DNA of 64,000 nucleotides from Scopulibacillus_A cellulosilyticus (GCF_042665295.1 NZ_JBHTCO010000004.1:620001-684000), one strand, 5' to 3'. Positions 1-8,763 are shown, numbered from the stretch's first letter. The notes: generated by a model not told the origin, from the sequence alone. Numbers and translations are program-made.

Positions 1-857
1 CACGATTTGTTCGTCAAATGCTTGAAGATACGAAACCTACGACATTCGCTGAACTCGTGCAAATTTCCGGTCTTTCACATGGAACGGATGTTTGGTTAGG
101 GAATGCACAAGAACTTATTAATAACGGGACATGTGTGTTAAAAGATGTTATCGGCTGCCGTGACGATATCATGGTTTATTTATTGCACAAAGGGTTAGAA
201 CCTTCCCTCGCATTTAAAATTATGGAGTTTGTAAGGAAAGGCAAAGGGCTTACCGACGAGTGGATAGCGGAAATGAAAAAGCATGATGTTCCGGATTGGT
301 ACATCGATTCCTGCTTAAAAATAAAGTATATGTTCCCTAAAGCCCATGCTACAGCTTACGTATTAATGGCAGTTAGAATTGCTCACTTCAAGGTTCATAA
401 TCCAATATTATTTTATGCGACCTACTTTACAGTAAGAGCAGATGACTTTGATATTGATGTCATGAGACGCGGCTCTAATTCTATAAGAGCAAAAATAGAC
501 GAAATTGAAGGCAAAGGCTTAGATGCTTCGCCGAAAGAAAAAAACTTGTTAGTTGTATTAGAAATGGCCTTGGAAATGTGCGAACGCGGGTTCAGTTTTC
601 AATCTGTAGATCTCTACCGCTCAAAGGCGACAGAATTTGTAGTGGACGGAGACAGCCTGATTCCGCCATTTAATGCCCTGCAGGGTGTGGGAACCAATGC
701 TGCTATTAATATTGTTAATGCAAGGGAAGAAGGAGAATTCCTGTCTAAGGAAGATTTGCAAAAGCGTGCAAAGCTTTCGAAAACAGTTGTAGAATACCTT
801 GATCAGCATGGCTGTCTTGAAGGTATGCCTGAGGCTAATCAGTTATCTCTTTTCTAA
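1..857 (+). CDS. polC: DNA polymerase III PolC, C-terminal part (5' truncated by window)
   Basis: This is the C-terminal ~285 residues of the Gram-positive replicative DNA polymerase PolC, which copies chromosomal DNA at the fork. The frame is open from base 3 to the window edge, so the first ATG at 18 is internal. The segment GLSHGTDVWLGNA and the Tyr/His-rich stretch around KAHATAYVLMAV are typical of the PolC polymerase C-domain. The protein ends in NQLSLF; QLSLF is a classic beta-clamp-binding pentapeptide. The gene lies just upstream of rimP, as in B. subtilis. Identification is firm; the upstream exonuclease and PHP parts lie outside the window. Confidence 0.97.
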   Translation, partial: RFVRQMLEDTKPTTFAELVQISGLSHGTDVWLGNAQELINNGTCVLKDVIGCRDDIMVYLLHKGLEPSLAFKIMEFVRKGKGLTDEWIAEMKKHDVPDWYIDSCLKIKYMFPKAHATAYVLMAVRIAHFKVHNPILFYATYFTVRADDFDIDVMRRGSNSIRAKIDEIEGKGLDASPKEKNLLVVLEMALEMCERGFSFQSVDLYRSKATEFVVDGDSLIPPFNALQGVGTNAAINIVNAREEGEFLSKEDLQKRAKLSKTVVEYLDQHGCLEGMPEANQLSLF

Positions 858-925
858 TCTAAAGATTCAAGCCGGAAGCCGGGGAACATGAAAATTCTCC
901 TTTAACCCCTAGGATTTCTAAATTG

Positions 926-954
926 TTGCCTTCCACAAAAGGGTATGATATATT
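926..954 (+). promoter_or_regulatory. Candidate SigA promoter of the rimP-nusA-infB operon
   Basis: TTGCCT (926-931), 17 bp spacer, TATATT (949-954), in the polC-rimP gap. Position and spacing fit a vegetative promoter. An alternative -10, TATGAT at 944-949, pairs with TTGTTG at 923-928 over a 15-bp spacer. The promoter call is inferred from sequence only. Confidence 0.55.
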
Positions 955-987
955 AATTTTGGAGATACTAGTGAATAGGTCGTTACC

Positions 988-1017
988 AAAGAGTGGGATT
1001 TTCCCACTCTTTCGTTT
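988..1017 (+). terminator. Terminator-like hairpin in the rimP leader (possible NusA attenuator)
   Basis: AAAGAGTGGGA (988-998) pairs exactly with TCCCACTCTTT (1002-1012) around a 3-base loop, followed by CGTTTTT. It lies between the candidate operon promoter and the rimP ribosome binding site, so it would be transcribed as leader RNA. In B. subtilis the same operon is reported to be autoregulated by NusA-dependent termination in its leader; this hairpin is the natural candidate for that role here. Confidence 0.65.
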
Positions 1018-1037
1018 TTCGTGAAAGGAGGCTTTTT

Positions 1038-1508
1038 ATGGCCAGTAAAGTTGCAGAATTAACCAAAGAGCTTGTTAAACCGATACTCAACGACCTTGAT
1101 CTAGAACTGGTTGATGTTGAGTATGTCAAAGAAGGAAAGAGCTGGTTTCTTCGCGTGTTTATTGATTCACCCAAGGGCGTGGATTTAGACATATGTACAG
1201 CTGTAAGTGAAAGGCTGAGTGAAACCTTAGATGAAAAAGACCCAATAAAGGATCCTTACTATCTTGAGGTATCGTCTCCCGGGGCTGAAAGACCTTTGAA
1301 AGATTTAAAGGACTATAAGCAAGCTATTAACAAAAATGTCCGTATTACAACTTATGAGCCCATTGATGGCGAGAAGGCTTTTGAAGGTGAGCTTACTGAA
1401 GTGGGCGACAATCATATGAAACTTGCGATCAAGAAGAAAAACAAAGTTGACACAGTTGTTATACCATTTGAGAAGATTGCAAGTGCACGTCTTGCAATCA
1501 TTTTTTAA
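1038..1508 (+). CDS. rimP: Ribosome maturation factor RimP
   Basis: RimP (156 aa) binds the 30S subunit and assists its late maturation. The N-terminal domain contains VDVEYVKEGKSWFLRVF and the C-terminal Sm-like domain starts around LKDLKDYKQA; the junction motif YYLEVSSPGAERPL is diagnostic. ATG 1038 is chosen over an in-frame GTG at 993 because AAAGGAGG stands just before it and the 993-1037 stretch is the leader hairpin. It is the first gene of the nusA-infB operon. Length matches the family. Confidence 0.97.
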   Translation: MASKVAELTKELVKPILNDLDLELVDVEYVKEGKSWFLRVFIDSPKGVDLDICTAVSERLSETLDEKDPIKDPYYLEVSSPGAERPLKDLKDYKQAINKNVRITTYEPIDGEKAFEGELTEVGDNHMKLAIKKKNKVDTVVIPFEKIASARLAIIF

Positions 1509-1591
1509 GGTGTTAGAAAACGCGGGGCTATCCTATATGAGCAAGTACTTTATGTCAAGTTTTTTATTACAAGAAGGGGAGATTAAATAAA

Positions 1592-2794
1592 ATGGCTAGT
1601 GACCTTTTAGATGCTATTTCGGCACTGGAGAAAGATAAAGGAATTAGTAAAGAGGTCTTAATAGACGCTTTAGAAGCTGCACTGATATCAGCGTATAAAA
1701 GAAATTTTAATCAGGCACAAAATGTGCGTGTCGACATTAATGAAGCATCAGGAAGCATTAAAGTCTTTGCCCGCAAAGATGTTGTCGATGAGGTTGTTGA
1801 TCCCCGCCTGCAAATCTCCTTAGAGCAAGCAAAGGAGATTAATTCGCAATATGATTTAGACGATGTTGTTGAAATAGAGGTAACGCCAAAGAACTTTGGG
1901 CGCATCGCAGCTCAAACGGCCAAGCAAGTTGTCACCCAACGTGTGCGTGAAGCTGAACGCGGTGTGATATATTCTGAGTTCATTGATCGCGAAGATGATA
2001 TTATGACGGGAATTGTACAAAGAATTGACCATCGTTTTATTTATGTAGATTTAGGCCGTGTAGAGGCTTTGCTTCCGGCATCGGAACAAATGCCAAACGA
2101 GCAATATCACCCGCATGACCGCATTAAAGTGTATATTACAAAAGTTGAGAATACGACCAAGGGACCGTCAGTTATGGTGTCGCGGACACATCCGGGCCTT
2201 CTTAAAAGACTTTTTGAACTCGAGGTTCCAGAGATCTATGATGGCACTGTAGAAATTAAGTCAATAGCCCGGGAAGCCGGAGATCGTTCGAAAATCGCCG
2301 TTTATGCGGAAGATCCTGAGGTTGATCCTGTGGGTTCATGTGTCGGCCAAAAAGGATCACGGGTTCAGGCAATAGTCACTGAGTTAAAAGGTGAAAAAAT
2401 TGATATTGTCCGATGGTCAGAAGACCCTGTTGAGTATGTGGCCAATTCCTTAAGCCCGTCCAAGGTCGTTAAAGTTCTTGTCAATGAAGAAGAAAAGGCA
2501 ACAACGGTTGTTGTTCCTGATTATCAGTTATCCCTTGCAATCGGTAAGAAGGGTCAAAATGCAAGGCTGGCAGCCAAATTAACAGGTTGGAAAATAGATA
2601 TCAAAAGCGAATCAGAAGCGGGAGATATTCTTTTGGACCAAGAAGAAATTGAAGAAAACATTGATGAAAATGTTGAAGAAAAACATGATGAGTCAATGAC
2701 GGACGTTCGTGATGATATTGTTAATAATGAGCACGAATCCGAATCAGAAAGTAGATCATTTGAATTAGAAGAGCTTGATGAAAAAAATGAATAG
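1592..2794 (+). CDS. nusA: Transcription termination/antitermination factor NusA
   Basis: NusA (400 aa) binds RNA polymerase and nascent RNA and controls pausing and intrinsic termination. Order: N-terminal RNAP-binding domain (~1-125), S1 domain (~133-200; TGIVQRIDHRFIYVDLG), KH1 (VGQKGSRVQAIV) and KH2 (AIGKKGQNARLAAKL). After about residue 350 comes a strongly acidic Glu/Asp/Ser tail of roughly 50 residues, making the protein longer than the ~370 aa of B. subtilis NusA. The tail is low-complexity and not homologous to the Gram-negative AR repeats as far as I can see. It lies 83 bp after rimP in the same operon. Confidence 0.97.
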   Translation: MASDLLDAISALEKDKGISKEVLIDALEAALISAYKRNFNQAQNVRVDINEASGSIKVFARKDVVDEVVDPRLQISLEQAKEINSQYDLDDVVEIEVTPKNFGRIAAQTAKQVVTQRVREAERGVIYSEFIDREDDIMTGIVQRIDHRFIYVDLGRVEALLPASEQMPNEQYHPHDRIKVYITKVENTTKGPSVMVSRTHPGLLKRLFELEVPEIYDGTVEIKSIAREAGDRSKIAVYAEDPEVDPVGSCVGQKGSRVQAIVTELKGEKIDIVRWSEDPVEYVANSLSPSKVVKVLVNEEEKATTVVVPDYQLSLAIGKKGQNARLAAKLTGWKIDIKSESEAGDILLDQEEIEENIDENVEEKHDESMTDVRDDIVNNEHESESESRSFELEELDEKNE

Positions 2795-2802
2795 GTAGGT
2801 GC

Positions 2803-3090
2803 ATGCACGTGAGAAAACGTAAAATTCCAATGCGTAAGTGTATCGCTTGTCAAAATTCACAAGAAAAAAAGGCTCTTTTCCGTATTGTTCGTTCCCCGGA
2901 AGGAGAGGTTTCATTAGATCTTACCGGTAAAAAGAACGGCAGAGGCGCTTATTTATCAAAAAACAAAGCATGTATAGAAAAAGCCCGTGACAAAAATCTG
3001 TTATCCCGTCATCTGCAAGCTGACGTTAGTGATCAAGTTTTTGATGACATGCTCGCTTATTTAGAGGAGCATCCGTCAGAGAATGTCTAA
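2803..3090 (+). CDS. rnpM: YlxR/RnpM family RNA-binding protein
   Basis: Small basic protein of 95 aa. The motif MRKCIACQ, followed by the conserved RIVRSPEG and KKNGRGAYLSK segments, is the YlxR (DUF448) signature. In B. subtilis the family member is described as a modulator of RNase P. It starts 8 bp after nusA and overlaps ylxQ by 8 bp, so translation is likely coupled. A GTG at 2809 is an alternative start. Function is carried over from the family. Confidence 0.93.
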   Translation: MHVRKRKIPMRKCIACQNSQEKKALFRIVRSPEGEVSLDLTGKKNGRGAYLSKNKACIEKARDKNLLSRHLQADVSDQVFDDMLAYLEEHPSENV

Positions 3091-3400
3091 TCAAAAATGG
3101 GAAACATTTCTGGGTTTAGCAAACCGGGCAAGAAAAGTCGTTTCGGGAGAAGAGACTGTTTTACGAGTTGTACGCCAAAATAAAGCAGCAGTTGTGATCT
3201 TATCCTCTGATGCTTCGGAACGTAAAAAAAAGACTATCACCAATAAATGCCGTTTTTATAATGTCCCGCTTCGTACCGTTTGCGATCGGGAACGGCTTGG
3301 TCAAGCGATAGGCAGGCCAGCTCGTGTCATCGTTGCGGTAACGGATAAAGGCTTTGGTGAAAAATTGGTCGCTTTGTTAGATCAATCACTACGGGGGTGA
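3083..3400 (+). CDS. ylxQ: L7Ae-family ribosomal protein YlxQ
   Basis: A 105-aa protein of the L7Ae/L30e kink-turn-binding fold. FLGLANRARKVVSGEE at the N-terminus and VVILSSDASE followed by NVPLRTVCDRERLGQAIG are family hallmarks. It probably binds a kink-turn in rRNA or another RNA; the exact target is not visible here. The gene overlaps rnpM upstream and its stop codon overlaps the region of the infB start, matching the compact nusA-infB operon of other Bacillales. Confidence 0.93.
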   Translation: MSNQKWETFLGLANRARKVVSGEETVLRVVRQNKAAVVILSSDASERKKKTITNKCRFYNVPLRTVCDRERLGQAIGRPARVIVAVTDKGFGEKLVALLDQSLRG

Positions 3401-3405
3401 ACGTA

Positions 3406-5628
3406 TTGAGTAAAATGCGTGTCTATGAATTCGCGAAACAAAATAAATTGACAAGTAAAGAAGTCATTTCAAAATTGAAAGATTTAGGATACACGGTTTC
3501 AAGTCATATGGCGGTTATTGATAATGATCAAGTAAATAAATTAAATCACAGTTACAATGGCAAAAAAGATAATCAATCCAAAACACCGCATAAGCAAGAT
3601 AAAGGAAGCCAATCCGGGCAACATAATAATACACAAAAAACTAAAGACATTAAATCAAAAAACATTAAATCAAAGGAAGTAGATGAAGGGGTACACGTGA
3701 AAGAAGATACTAGAAAAAATCACAAAAACTTTAATAAAGACGACAGACAGCCGCGGAACGACCAAAAGAAAAATTCAAATTTTAAGTCCAAGAAAAGGCC
3801 TGGGAATAAAAACCATCATTCCGGCAATAAAAACCATAGTCATAGAAATCAGCCGCAACAGCACAGGGAAAAGAAATTACCTGACAAAATTACTTTTACC
3901 GGTTCTTTAACCGTCAGTGAACTTGCTGCAAAACTTGGCCGGGAATCAACAGAAATTATAAAAAAACTCATGGCTTTAGGTGTAATGGCCACTAAAAATC
4001 AGGATTTAGATAAGGATACTATCGAGCTTATCGCAGAAGATTATGGTATTTCTGCTGAAGAAGAAGTTATTTTTGATGAAACGGCGTTTGAAGATCAAGA
4101 AATTGAAATTAACGAAGAAACAGCTGTTACAAGACCGCCGGTTGTTACGATTATGGGTCATGTTGACCATGGAAAAACAACTTTGTTAGATTCTATTCGT
4201 CATACAAAAGTGACAGCAGGCGAGGCAGGAGGAATTACTCAGCATATCGGTGCTTACCAAATTAATCATAATGATAAGCTGATTACTTTCCTAGATACAC
4301 CCGGGCACGCTGCATTTACAACAATGAGAGCGCGCGGTGCGCAAATTACTGACATTACAATTTTAGTTGTTGCCGCAGATGACGGGGTTATGCCGCAAAC
4401 GGTAGAGGCAATTAATCACGCTAAAGCAGCCAATGTGCCGATTATCGTAGCCGTTAATAAAATGGACAAAGAAGGTGCCAACCCGGATCGTGTTATGCAA
4501 GAATTGACAGAACACGAGCTTGTTCCGGAAGATTGGGGCGGAGATACGATTTTCGTCAAGCTTTCAGCTGTTAAAGGCGAAGGTATCGATGAACTTCTTG
4601 AAATGATTCTTCTTGTTGCAGAGATGGGCGAATATAAAGCAAATCCCGATCAATTGGCAAGAGGAACCGTCATTGAAGCAGAGCTTGATAAAGGACGCGG
4701 TTCTGTTGCAACATTGCTTGTTCAAAACGGCACGCTGCATGTCGGCGATCCGATTGTCGTAGGCAATACTTTCGGACGTGTCAGGGCAATGGTCAACGAT
4801 TTGGGACGGCGTGTTAAATCAGCAGCACCTTCGACACCTGTTGAGATTACCGGTTTAAACGATGTACCAAATGCCGGAGATCAATTTAAAGTGTTTGAAG
4901 ATGAGAAGAAAGCCCGTCAAGTCGGGGAAGCAAGGGCAGAAAGACAGCTTGCCGCTGACCGAAATGAAACATCGAAAGTCAGTTTGGATGATTTATTCCA
5001 AAAAATTCAACAAGGCGATATGAAAGAAATTAATGTCATCATTAAAGCGGATGTACAAGGATCCGTTGAAGCCGTCGCAGGTTCACTGCGTAAGATTGAT
5101 GTTGAAGGTGTCAAAATTAACATTATTCATACCGGTGTCGGCGCCATTGCTGAATCGGATATTATTCTTGCTTCAGCATCTAATGCTATTATTATCGGCT
5201 TTAATGTTCGTCCTGATAACCATGCTAAGAAAACCGCTGACGCTGAAAAAGTCGATATTCGTCTTTACCGGGTTATCTATGATGCTATTGATGAAATGGA
5301 AGCAGCTATGAAAGGCATGCTTGATCCTGAATTCAAGGAAGCGGTTATTGGCCAAGTCGAAGTCCGTACCACTTTTAAAGTATCAAAGGTAGGAACCATT
5401 GCCGGCTGTTATGTTACTGACGGCAAAATTTCCCGCGATGCAGGCATCCGTTTAATCAGAGACGGCATTGTCATTTATGAAGGACATGTTGATACACTTA
5501 AACGTTTTAAAGATGATGCCAAAGAAGTATCCGCCGGCTATGAATGCGGGGTAACCTTAGAAAACTTTAATGATATTAAAGAAGGCGATGAAATGGAAGC
5601 TTTCATCATGGAAGAAGTTAAACGGTGA
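3406..5628 (+). CDS. infB: Translation initiation factor IF-2
   Basis: IF-2 (740 aa) is the GTPase that places initiator tRNA on the 30S subunit and promotes subunit joining. TTG 3406 is chosen: it gives MSKMRVYEFAK, matching the usual IF-2 start, and follows GGGGGTG by six bases; a GTG at 3397 is possible. Residues ~45-165 are an Asn/Lys/Gln/His-rich disordered linker. The G domain carries GHVDHGKTT (~res 251), DTPGHAAF and NKMD; domains II-IV follow. Its stop overlaps the GTG start of ylxP. Confidence 0.97.
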   Translation: MSKMRVYEFAKQNKLTSKEVISKLKDLGYTVSSHMAVIDNDQVNKLNHSYNGKKDNQSKTPHKQDKGSQSGQHNNTQKTKDIKSKNIKSKEVDEGVHVKEDTRKNHKNFNKDDRQPRNDQKKNSNFKSKKRPGNKNHHSGNKNHSHRNQPQQHREKKLPDKITFTGSLTVSELAAKLGRESTEIIKKLMALGVMATKNQDLDKDTIELIAEDYGISAEEEVIFDETAFEDQEIEINEETAVTRPPVVTIMGHVDHGKTTLLDSIRHTKVTAGEAGGITQHIGAYQINHNDKLITFLDTPGHAAFTTMRARGAQITDITILVVAADDGVMPQTVEAINHAKAANVPIIVAVNKMDKEGANPDRVMQELTEHELVPEDWGGDTIFVKLSAVKGEGIDELLEMILLVAEMGEYKANPDQLARGTVIEAELDKGRGSVATLLVQNGTLHVGDPIVVGNTFGRVRAMVNDLGRRVKSAAPSTPVEITGLNDVPNAGDQFKVFEDEKKARQVGEARAERQLAADRNETSKVSLDDLFQKIQQGDMKEINVIIKADVQGSVEAVAGSLRKIDVEGVKINIIHTGVGAIAESDIILASASNAIIIGFNVRPDNHAKKTADAEKVDIRLYRVIYDAIDEMEAAMKGMLDPEFKEAVIGQVEVRTTFKVSKVGTIAGCYVTDGKISRDAGIRLIRDGIVIYEGHVDTLKRFKDDAKEVSAGYECGVTLENFNDIKEGDEMEAFIMEEVKR

Positions 5629-5906
5629 TTATCGGTGTCGTAAGATGTGAATGCTTTATATATAATGCTCATTCTCTTAAAGATAAACGCGCCGTTATAA
5701 AGAGCATTTTAACTAAAGCAAAACAACGTTTTAATGTTTCTGCCAGCGAGATTAACTATCAGGATATTTGGCAACGGACGGAGCTTGCATTTGCAGCAGT
5801 CTCAAACTCTAAAGTGTTTGTCGAACGTGAGCTTCAGCGCTCACTGTCGCTAATTGATCAGCATGGTGAAATAGAAAGAACAGATACAGTTTTTGAGTGG
5901 TTGTAA
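5625..5906 (+). CDS. ylxP: DUF503 family protein YlxP
   Basis: A 93-aa protein, normal family length. The N-terminal MIIGVVRCECFIYNAHSLKD and the KRAVIKSIL segment identify the YlxP/DUF503 family, small alpha/beta proteins of unknown biochemical role found between infB and rbfA across Firmicutes. The start GTG (5625-5627) overlaps the infB TGA (5626-5628), so it is very likely translated by coupling. The context suggests a role in ribosome biogenesis, but that is inference. Confidence 0.92.
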   Translation: MIIGVVRCECFIYNAHSLKDKRAVIKSILTKAKQRFNVSASEINYQDIWQRTELAFAAVSNSKVFVERELQRSLSLIDQHGEIERTDTVFEWL

Positions 5907-5922
5907 AAAGTGAGGTGGCAAC

Positions 5923-6273
5923 ATGGCTAATGTACGTGCATATCGGGTTGCAGAACAAATAAAAAAGGAATTAAGCGATATTATTAATAATCACTTAAAA
6001 GACCCGCGTATTGGTTTTGTGACCATAACAGGCGTTGATGTGACAGGCGATCTGCAACAAGCTACAGTATATATTACTGTTTTAGGTGACGATGAGAAAA
6101 AAGATGAAACACTGAACGGTCTTTCAAAGGCAAAGGGTTTTATCCGCTCTGAAATTGGTAAAAGGATTCGTTTAAGAAAAACGCCTGATATTAACTTTAA
6201 GTTTGATCAGTCGATTGAATATGGTAATCGTATCAACCGCCTATTGCATGACTTAAATGATGATGAAGATTAA
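5923..6273 (+). CDS. rbfA: 30S ribosome-binding factor RbfA
   Basis: RbfA (116 aa) is a cold-adaptation and 16S rRNA maturation factor with a KH-like fold. MANVRAYRVAEQIKKEL and DPRIGFVTITGVDVTGDL are signature segments; the C-terminal part LRKTPDINFKFDQS is also conserved. AGGTGG precedes the ATG. It closes the rimP-rbfA cluster; a hairpin with a T-tract follows 12 bp after the stop. Confidence 0.97.
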   Translation: MANVRAYRVAEQIKKELSDIINNHLKDPRIGFVTITGVDVTGDLQQATVYITVLGDDEKKDETLNGLSKAKGFIRSEIGKRIRLRKTPDINFKFDQSIEYGNRINRLLHDLNDDED

Positions 6274-6285
6274 CAATGTAAAGAT

Positions 6286-6320
6286 AGGATAGGCATATAT
6301 TTGTCTATCCTTTTAGTTTT
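6286..6320 (+). terminator. Intrinsic terminator after rbfA
   Basis: AGGATAGGC (6286-6294) pairs with GTCTATCCT (6303-6311), with one G-U pair, followed by TTTAGTTTT. It may only partly separate rbfA from truB. Confidence 0.6.
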
Positions 6321-6446
6321 CGTAATAAATCATATCTATTAATCTTCTTGAATGGGACTTAACGTTAATTTTAAAAGGAAAATCACAGCAAGACTTCCCT
6401 CCGTTTTAACGTTAACAATACATCCAGAGTGAAAGGAGCACGTCTT

Positions 6447-7349
6447 TTGACAGATTACCATGGTATTCTCCCGCTTTATAAACCAAGAGGGATGACTTCC
6501 CACGATTGCGTGTATAAGTTACGTAAATTGTTAAATATGAAGAAAATTGGCCATACCGGTACGTTGGATCCAGAGGTTGATGGTGTATTGCCAATGTGTA
6601 TTGGCAGAGCAACCAAAATAAGTGAATATTTAACAGCTTATCCTAAAAGCTACGATGGTGTCATTAGTCTTGGAACAGCAACTGCGACCGAGGATCAAAC
6701 AGGCGAAATCATTGAACAAAAGGATGTCACCCAGCCGGTTTTCCGTGAAGAAATTGAGTCTGTTTTCCGCAAATTTACAGGTGAAATTGAACAGCAGCCG
6801 CCAATGTATTCTGCTGTTAAAGTTAAAGGGAAAAAACTTTATGAATATGCGAGAGAAGGCATTGAAGTTGAGCGGCCAGTAAGAAACGTTACGATTTACC
6901 AATTGCATTTGACAGACAGCGAGGCTTATTTTGAAAAGGAGATACCTTTTTCTGTTGACTGCAGTAAGGGCACTTATGTCAGAACATTAGCAGTTGATAT
7001 TGGCAGGCAACTCGGTTATCCGGCGCACCTTGCCCGGTTAACCAGAACACGCTCAGGTCCTTTTTATCTGAAAGAATGTTATACTTTTGATAGGGTAGAA
7101 AGAGCTGTAGAAGAAAATAACGTTGCAAATATACTTTCCAGCATTGGCTTCGGTTTAAAATTTATGGCGTCTTGGATTGTTGATGATCATACCGCGAATC
7201 TTGTTTCAAACGGTGCTGTATTGCCTAAACCTAAAGATATTCAAAATGATATCTTTACCGTATATAATAGAATTGGCGACTGCTTAGCTATTTATAAGCA
7301 GCATCCTAAAAAATCCGGATATATCAAACCGGTAAAAGTCCTTATATAG
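6447..7349 (+). CDS. truB: tRNA pseudouridine(55) synthase TruB
   Basis: TruB (300 aa) makes pseudouridine 55 in the T-loop of tRNAs. GILPLYKPRGMTSHDCV and GHTGTLDPEVDGVLP carry the conserved lysine region and the catalytic Asp in GTLDP. The PPMYSAVKVKGKKLYEYAREG motif and a C-terminal PUA-like segment follow. TTG 6447 is chosen because GAAAGGAG is seven bases upstream; a GTG at 6429 lies on top of that ribosome site. ribF follows. Confidence 0.95.
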   Translation: MTDYHGILPLYKPRGMTSHDCVYKLRKLLNMKKIGHTGTLDPEVDGVLPMCIGRATKISEYLTAYPKSYDGVISLGTATATEDQTGEIIEQKDVTQPVFREEIESVFRKFTGEIEQQPPMYSAVKVKGKKLYEYAREGIEVERPVRNVTIYQLHLTDSEAYFEKEIPFSVDCSKGTYVRTLAVDIGRQLGYPAHLARLTRTRSGPFYLKECYTFDRVERAVEENNVANILSSIGFGLKFMASWIVDDHTANLVSNGAVLPKPKDIQNDIFTVYNRIGDCLAIYKQHPKKSGYIKPVKVLI

Positions 7350-7415
7350 GAAGCTCAAAATTGAACACGATCTTATATAATTTTTTGAGATAATAATTTA
7401 TAGAAGGTGGCATCT

Positions 7416-8363
7416 ATGGAAAAGATATTTTTAACGCATCCACCTGAGATTGGAAATAAGGATGCCAAAGAAAAAGTCATAGCTTTAGGCTACTTTGACG
7501 GCGTACATATAGGCCATCAAAAAGTCATTAAAACAGCTATTGAGTATGCAAGGGAAAAAGGGCTTGAAGCAGCTGTTATGACTTTCCACCCGCATCCGTC
7601 TGTTGTCCTGAAACAATTAAATAAAAGGGAAAACTATTTGACACCGCCGGAGGCTAAAGCCGAACTTATTCAGGAACTTGGTGCCGATCTCTTATATTTC
7701 GTTAAATTCGATGAAGCATTCAGCCAGTTGTCTCCGCAAAGCTTCATTGATGAATATATTATTAAACTTCATGCTAAACACATTGTGGCAGGATTTGATT
7801 TTACCTATGGACGGATGGCTAAAGGTACAATGGGAAATATTGATGAATACTCAAGGAAAATGTTCAATTATACTGTTGTGCCAAAAGTAGAATACCAAGA
7901 TGAAAAAGTCAGTACCACAAAAATCAGATCACTGATATCCGAAGGGAAAGTGGATGAAGTTGTCCATTGTTTAGGACGGCATTACCAAGTGTCAGGTACG
8001 GTTGTACATGGTGATAAAAGAGGACGTACGATTGGATTTCCGACAGCCAATGTCAAATGCGATGAACCTTACGTCTACCCCGCAAAAGGCGTTTATGCCG
8101 TAAAATGTCAAACAAAAAACGGTTGGTATAATGGCGTTTGTAACGTTGGCCAGCGTCCAACATTCTATGATCGTGAGCAGCCGATCACTATCGAGGTCTT
8201 TTTACTTGATTTTGACGGTGATATTTATGATGAAAACATTAAGGTTTTCTGGTATAAAAAGCTTCGTGATGAAAAGAAATTCGACGGTATCGATCAGCTG
8301 GTCTCGCAAATTGAAAAAGATAAGCAGCAAACAATTGAATATTTTTCCGCCGTTAACTCATAA
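7416..8363 (+). CDS. ribF: Bifunctional riboflavin kinase/FAD synthetase
   Basis: A 315-aa two-domain enzyme that phosphorylates riboflavin to FMN and adenylates FMN to FAD. The N-terminal nucleotidyltransferase domain has GYFDGVHIGHQKVI (HxGH-type motif) and TMTFHPHP-like MTFHPHPSVV; the C-terminal kinase domain has GDKRGRTIGFPTANV. ATG 7416 follows AGAAGGTGG; GTG 7407 is rejected because it lies in that site. Same gene order as B. subtilis truB-ribC-rpsO. Confidence 0.96.
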   Translation: MEKIFLTHPPEIGNKDAKEKVIALGYFDGVHIGHQKVIKTAIEYAREKGLEAAVMTFHPHPSVVLKQLNKRENYLTPPEAKAELIQELGADLLYFVKFDEAFSQLSPQSFIDEYIIKLHAKHIVAGFDFTYGRMAKGTMGNIDEYSRKMFNYTVVPKVEYQDEKVSTTKIRSLISEGKVDEVVHCLGRHYQVSGTVVHGDKRGRTIGFPTANVKCDEPYVYPAKGVYAVKCQTKNGWYNGVCNVGQRPTFYDREQPITIEVFLLDFDGDIYDENIKVFWYKKLRDEKKFDGIDQLVSQIEKDKQQTIEYFSAVNS

Positions 8364-8369
8364 AACGAC

Positions 8370-8398
8370 TTGAATTTTACTTTGAAAACATGTATGCT
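8370..8398 (+). promoter_or_regulatory. SigA promoter of rpsO
   Basis: TTGAAT (8370-8375), 17 bp spacer, TATGCT (8393-8398). It starts 6 bp after the ribF stop and would produce an rpsO leader of about 80 nt. Confidence 0.65.
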
Positions 8399-8404
8399 AA
8401 TTCT

Positions 8405-8487
8405 TGTACGTAAAACCGCAGCATGGCAGCACGAGATTCACCGGCGGCTGCTGGGCTGGCGGGGATTTATACAGGGAGGTGAAAAGG
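8405..8487 (+). promoter_or_regulatory. rpsO leader, candidate S15 autoregulatory RNA
   Basis: A GC-rich, structured leader between the rpsO promoter and start codon. It contains repeated GCAGC/GCTGC segments (around 8418-8431 and 8446-8455) that can pair in more than one way, directly before the GGGAGGTG ribosome site. S15 is known to repress its own mRNA through structured leaders in several bacteria, including Geobacillus. The RNA call here is inferred from position and base pairing only. Confidence 0.5.
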
Positions 8488-8757
8488 ATGGCTTTAACAA
8501 AAGAACGTAAGAATGAACTTATCAGCGAATTCAAAACTCACGAAGGTGACACTGGTTCTCCTGAAGTGCAAGTTGCTATCCTGACAGAACAAATCAACAC
8601 GTTAAACGACCACTTACGTACACATAAAAAAGATCACCATTCACGCCGTGGTCTTCTTAAGATGGTTGGTAAGCGTAGAAATCTTCTTACTTACTTACGT
8701 AATAAAGATGTTACGCGTTACCGCGAGCTTATTAATAAGCTTGGTTTACGTCGATAA
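8488..8757 (+). CDS. rpsO: 30S ribosomal protein S15
   Basis: S15 (89 aa) binds the 16S rRNA central domain early in 30S assembly. MALTKERKNELISEFKTHEG and the GDTGSPEVQVAILTEQI motif, then HHSRRGLLKMVGKRR, identify it. ATG 8488 follows GGGAGGTG; the longer frame from 8404 is the untranslated leader. A strong terminator follows immediately. Confidence 0.98.
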   Translation: MALTKERKNELISEFKTHEGDTGSPEVQVAILTEQINTLNDHLRTHKKDHHSRRGLLKMVGKRRNLLTYLRNKDVTRYRELINKLGLRR

Positions 8758-8763
8758 TATGAA

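Noticed and set aside
993..1037. In-frame GTG start extending rimP by 15 residues
   Set aside because: The stretch is the leader hairpin, and a strong ribosome site stands before ATG 1038.
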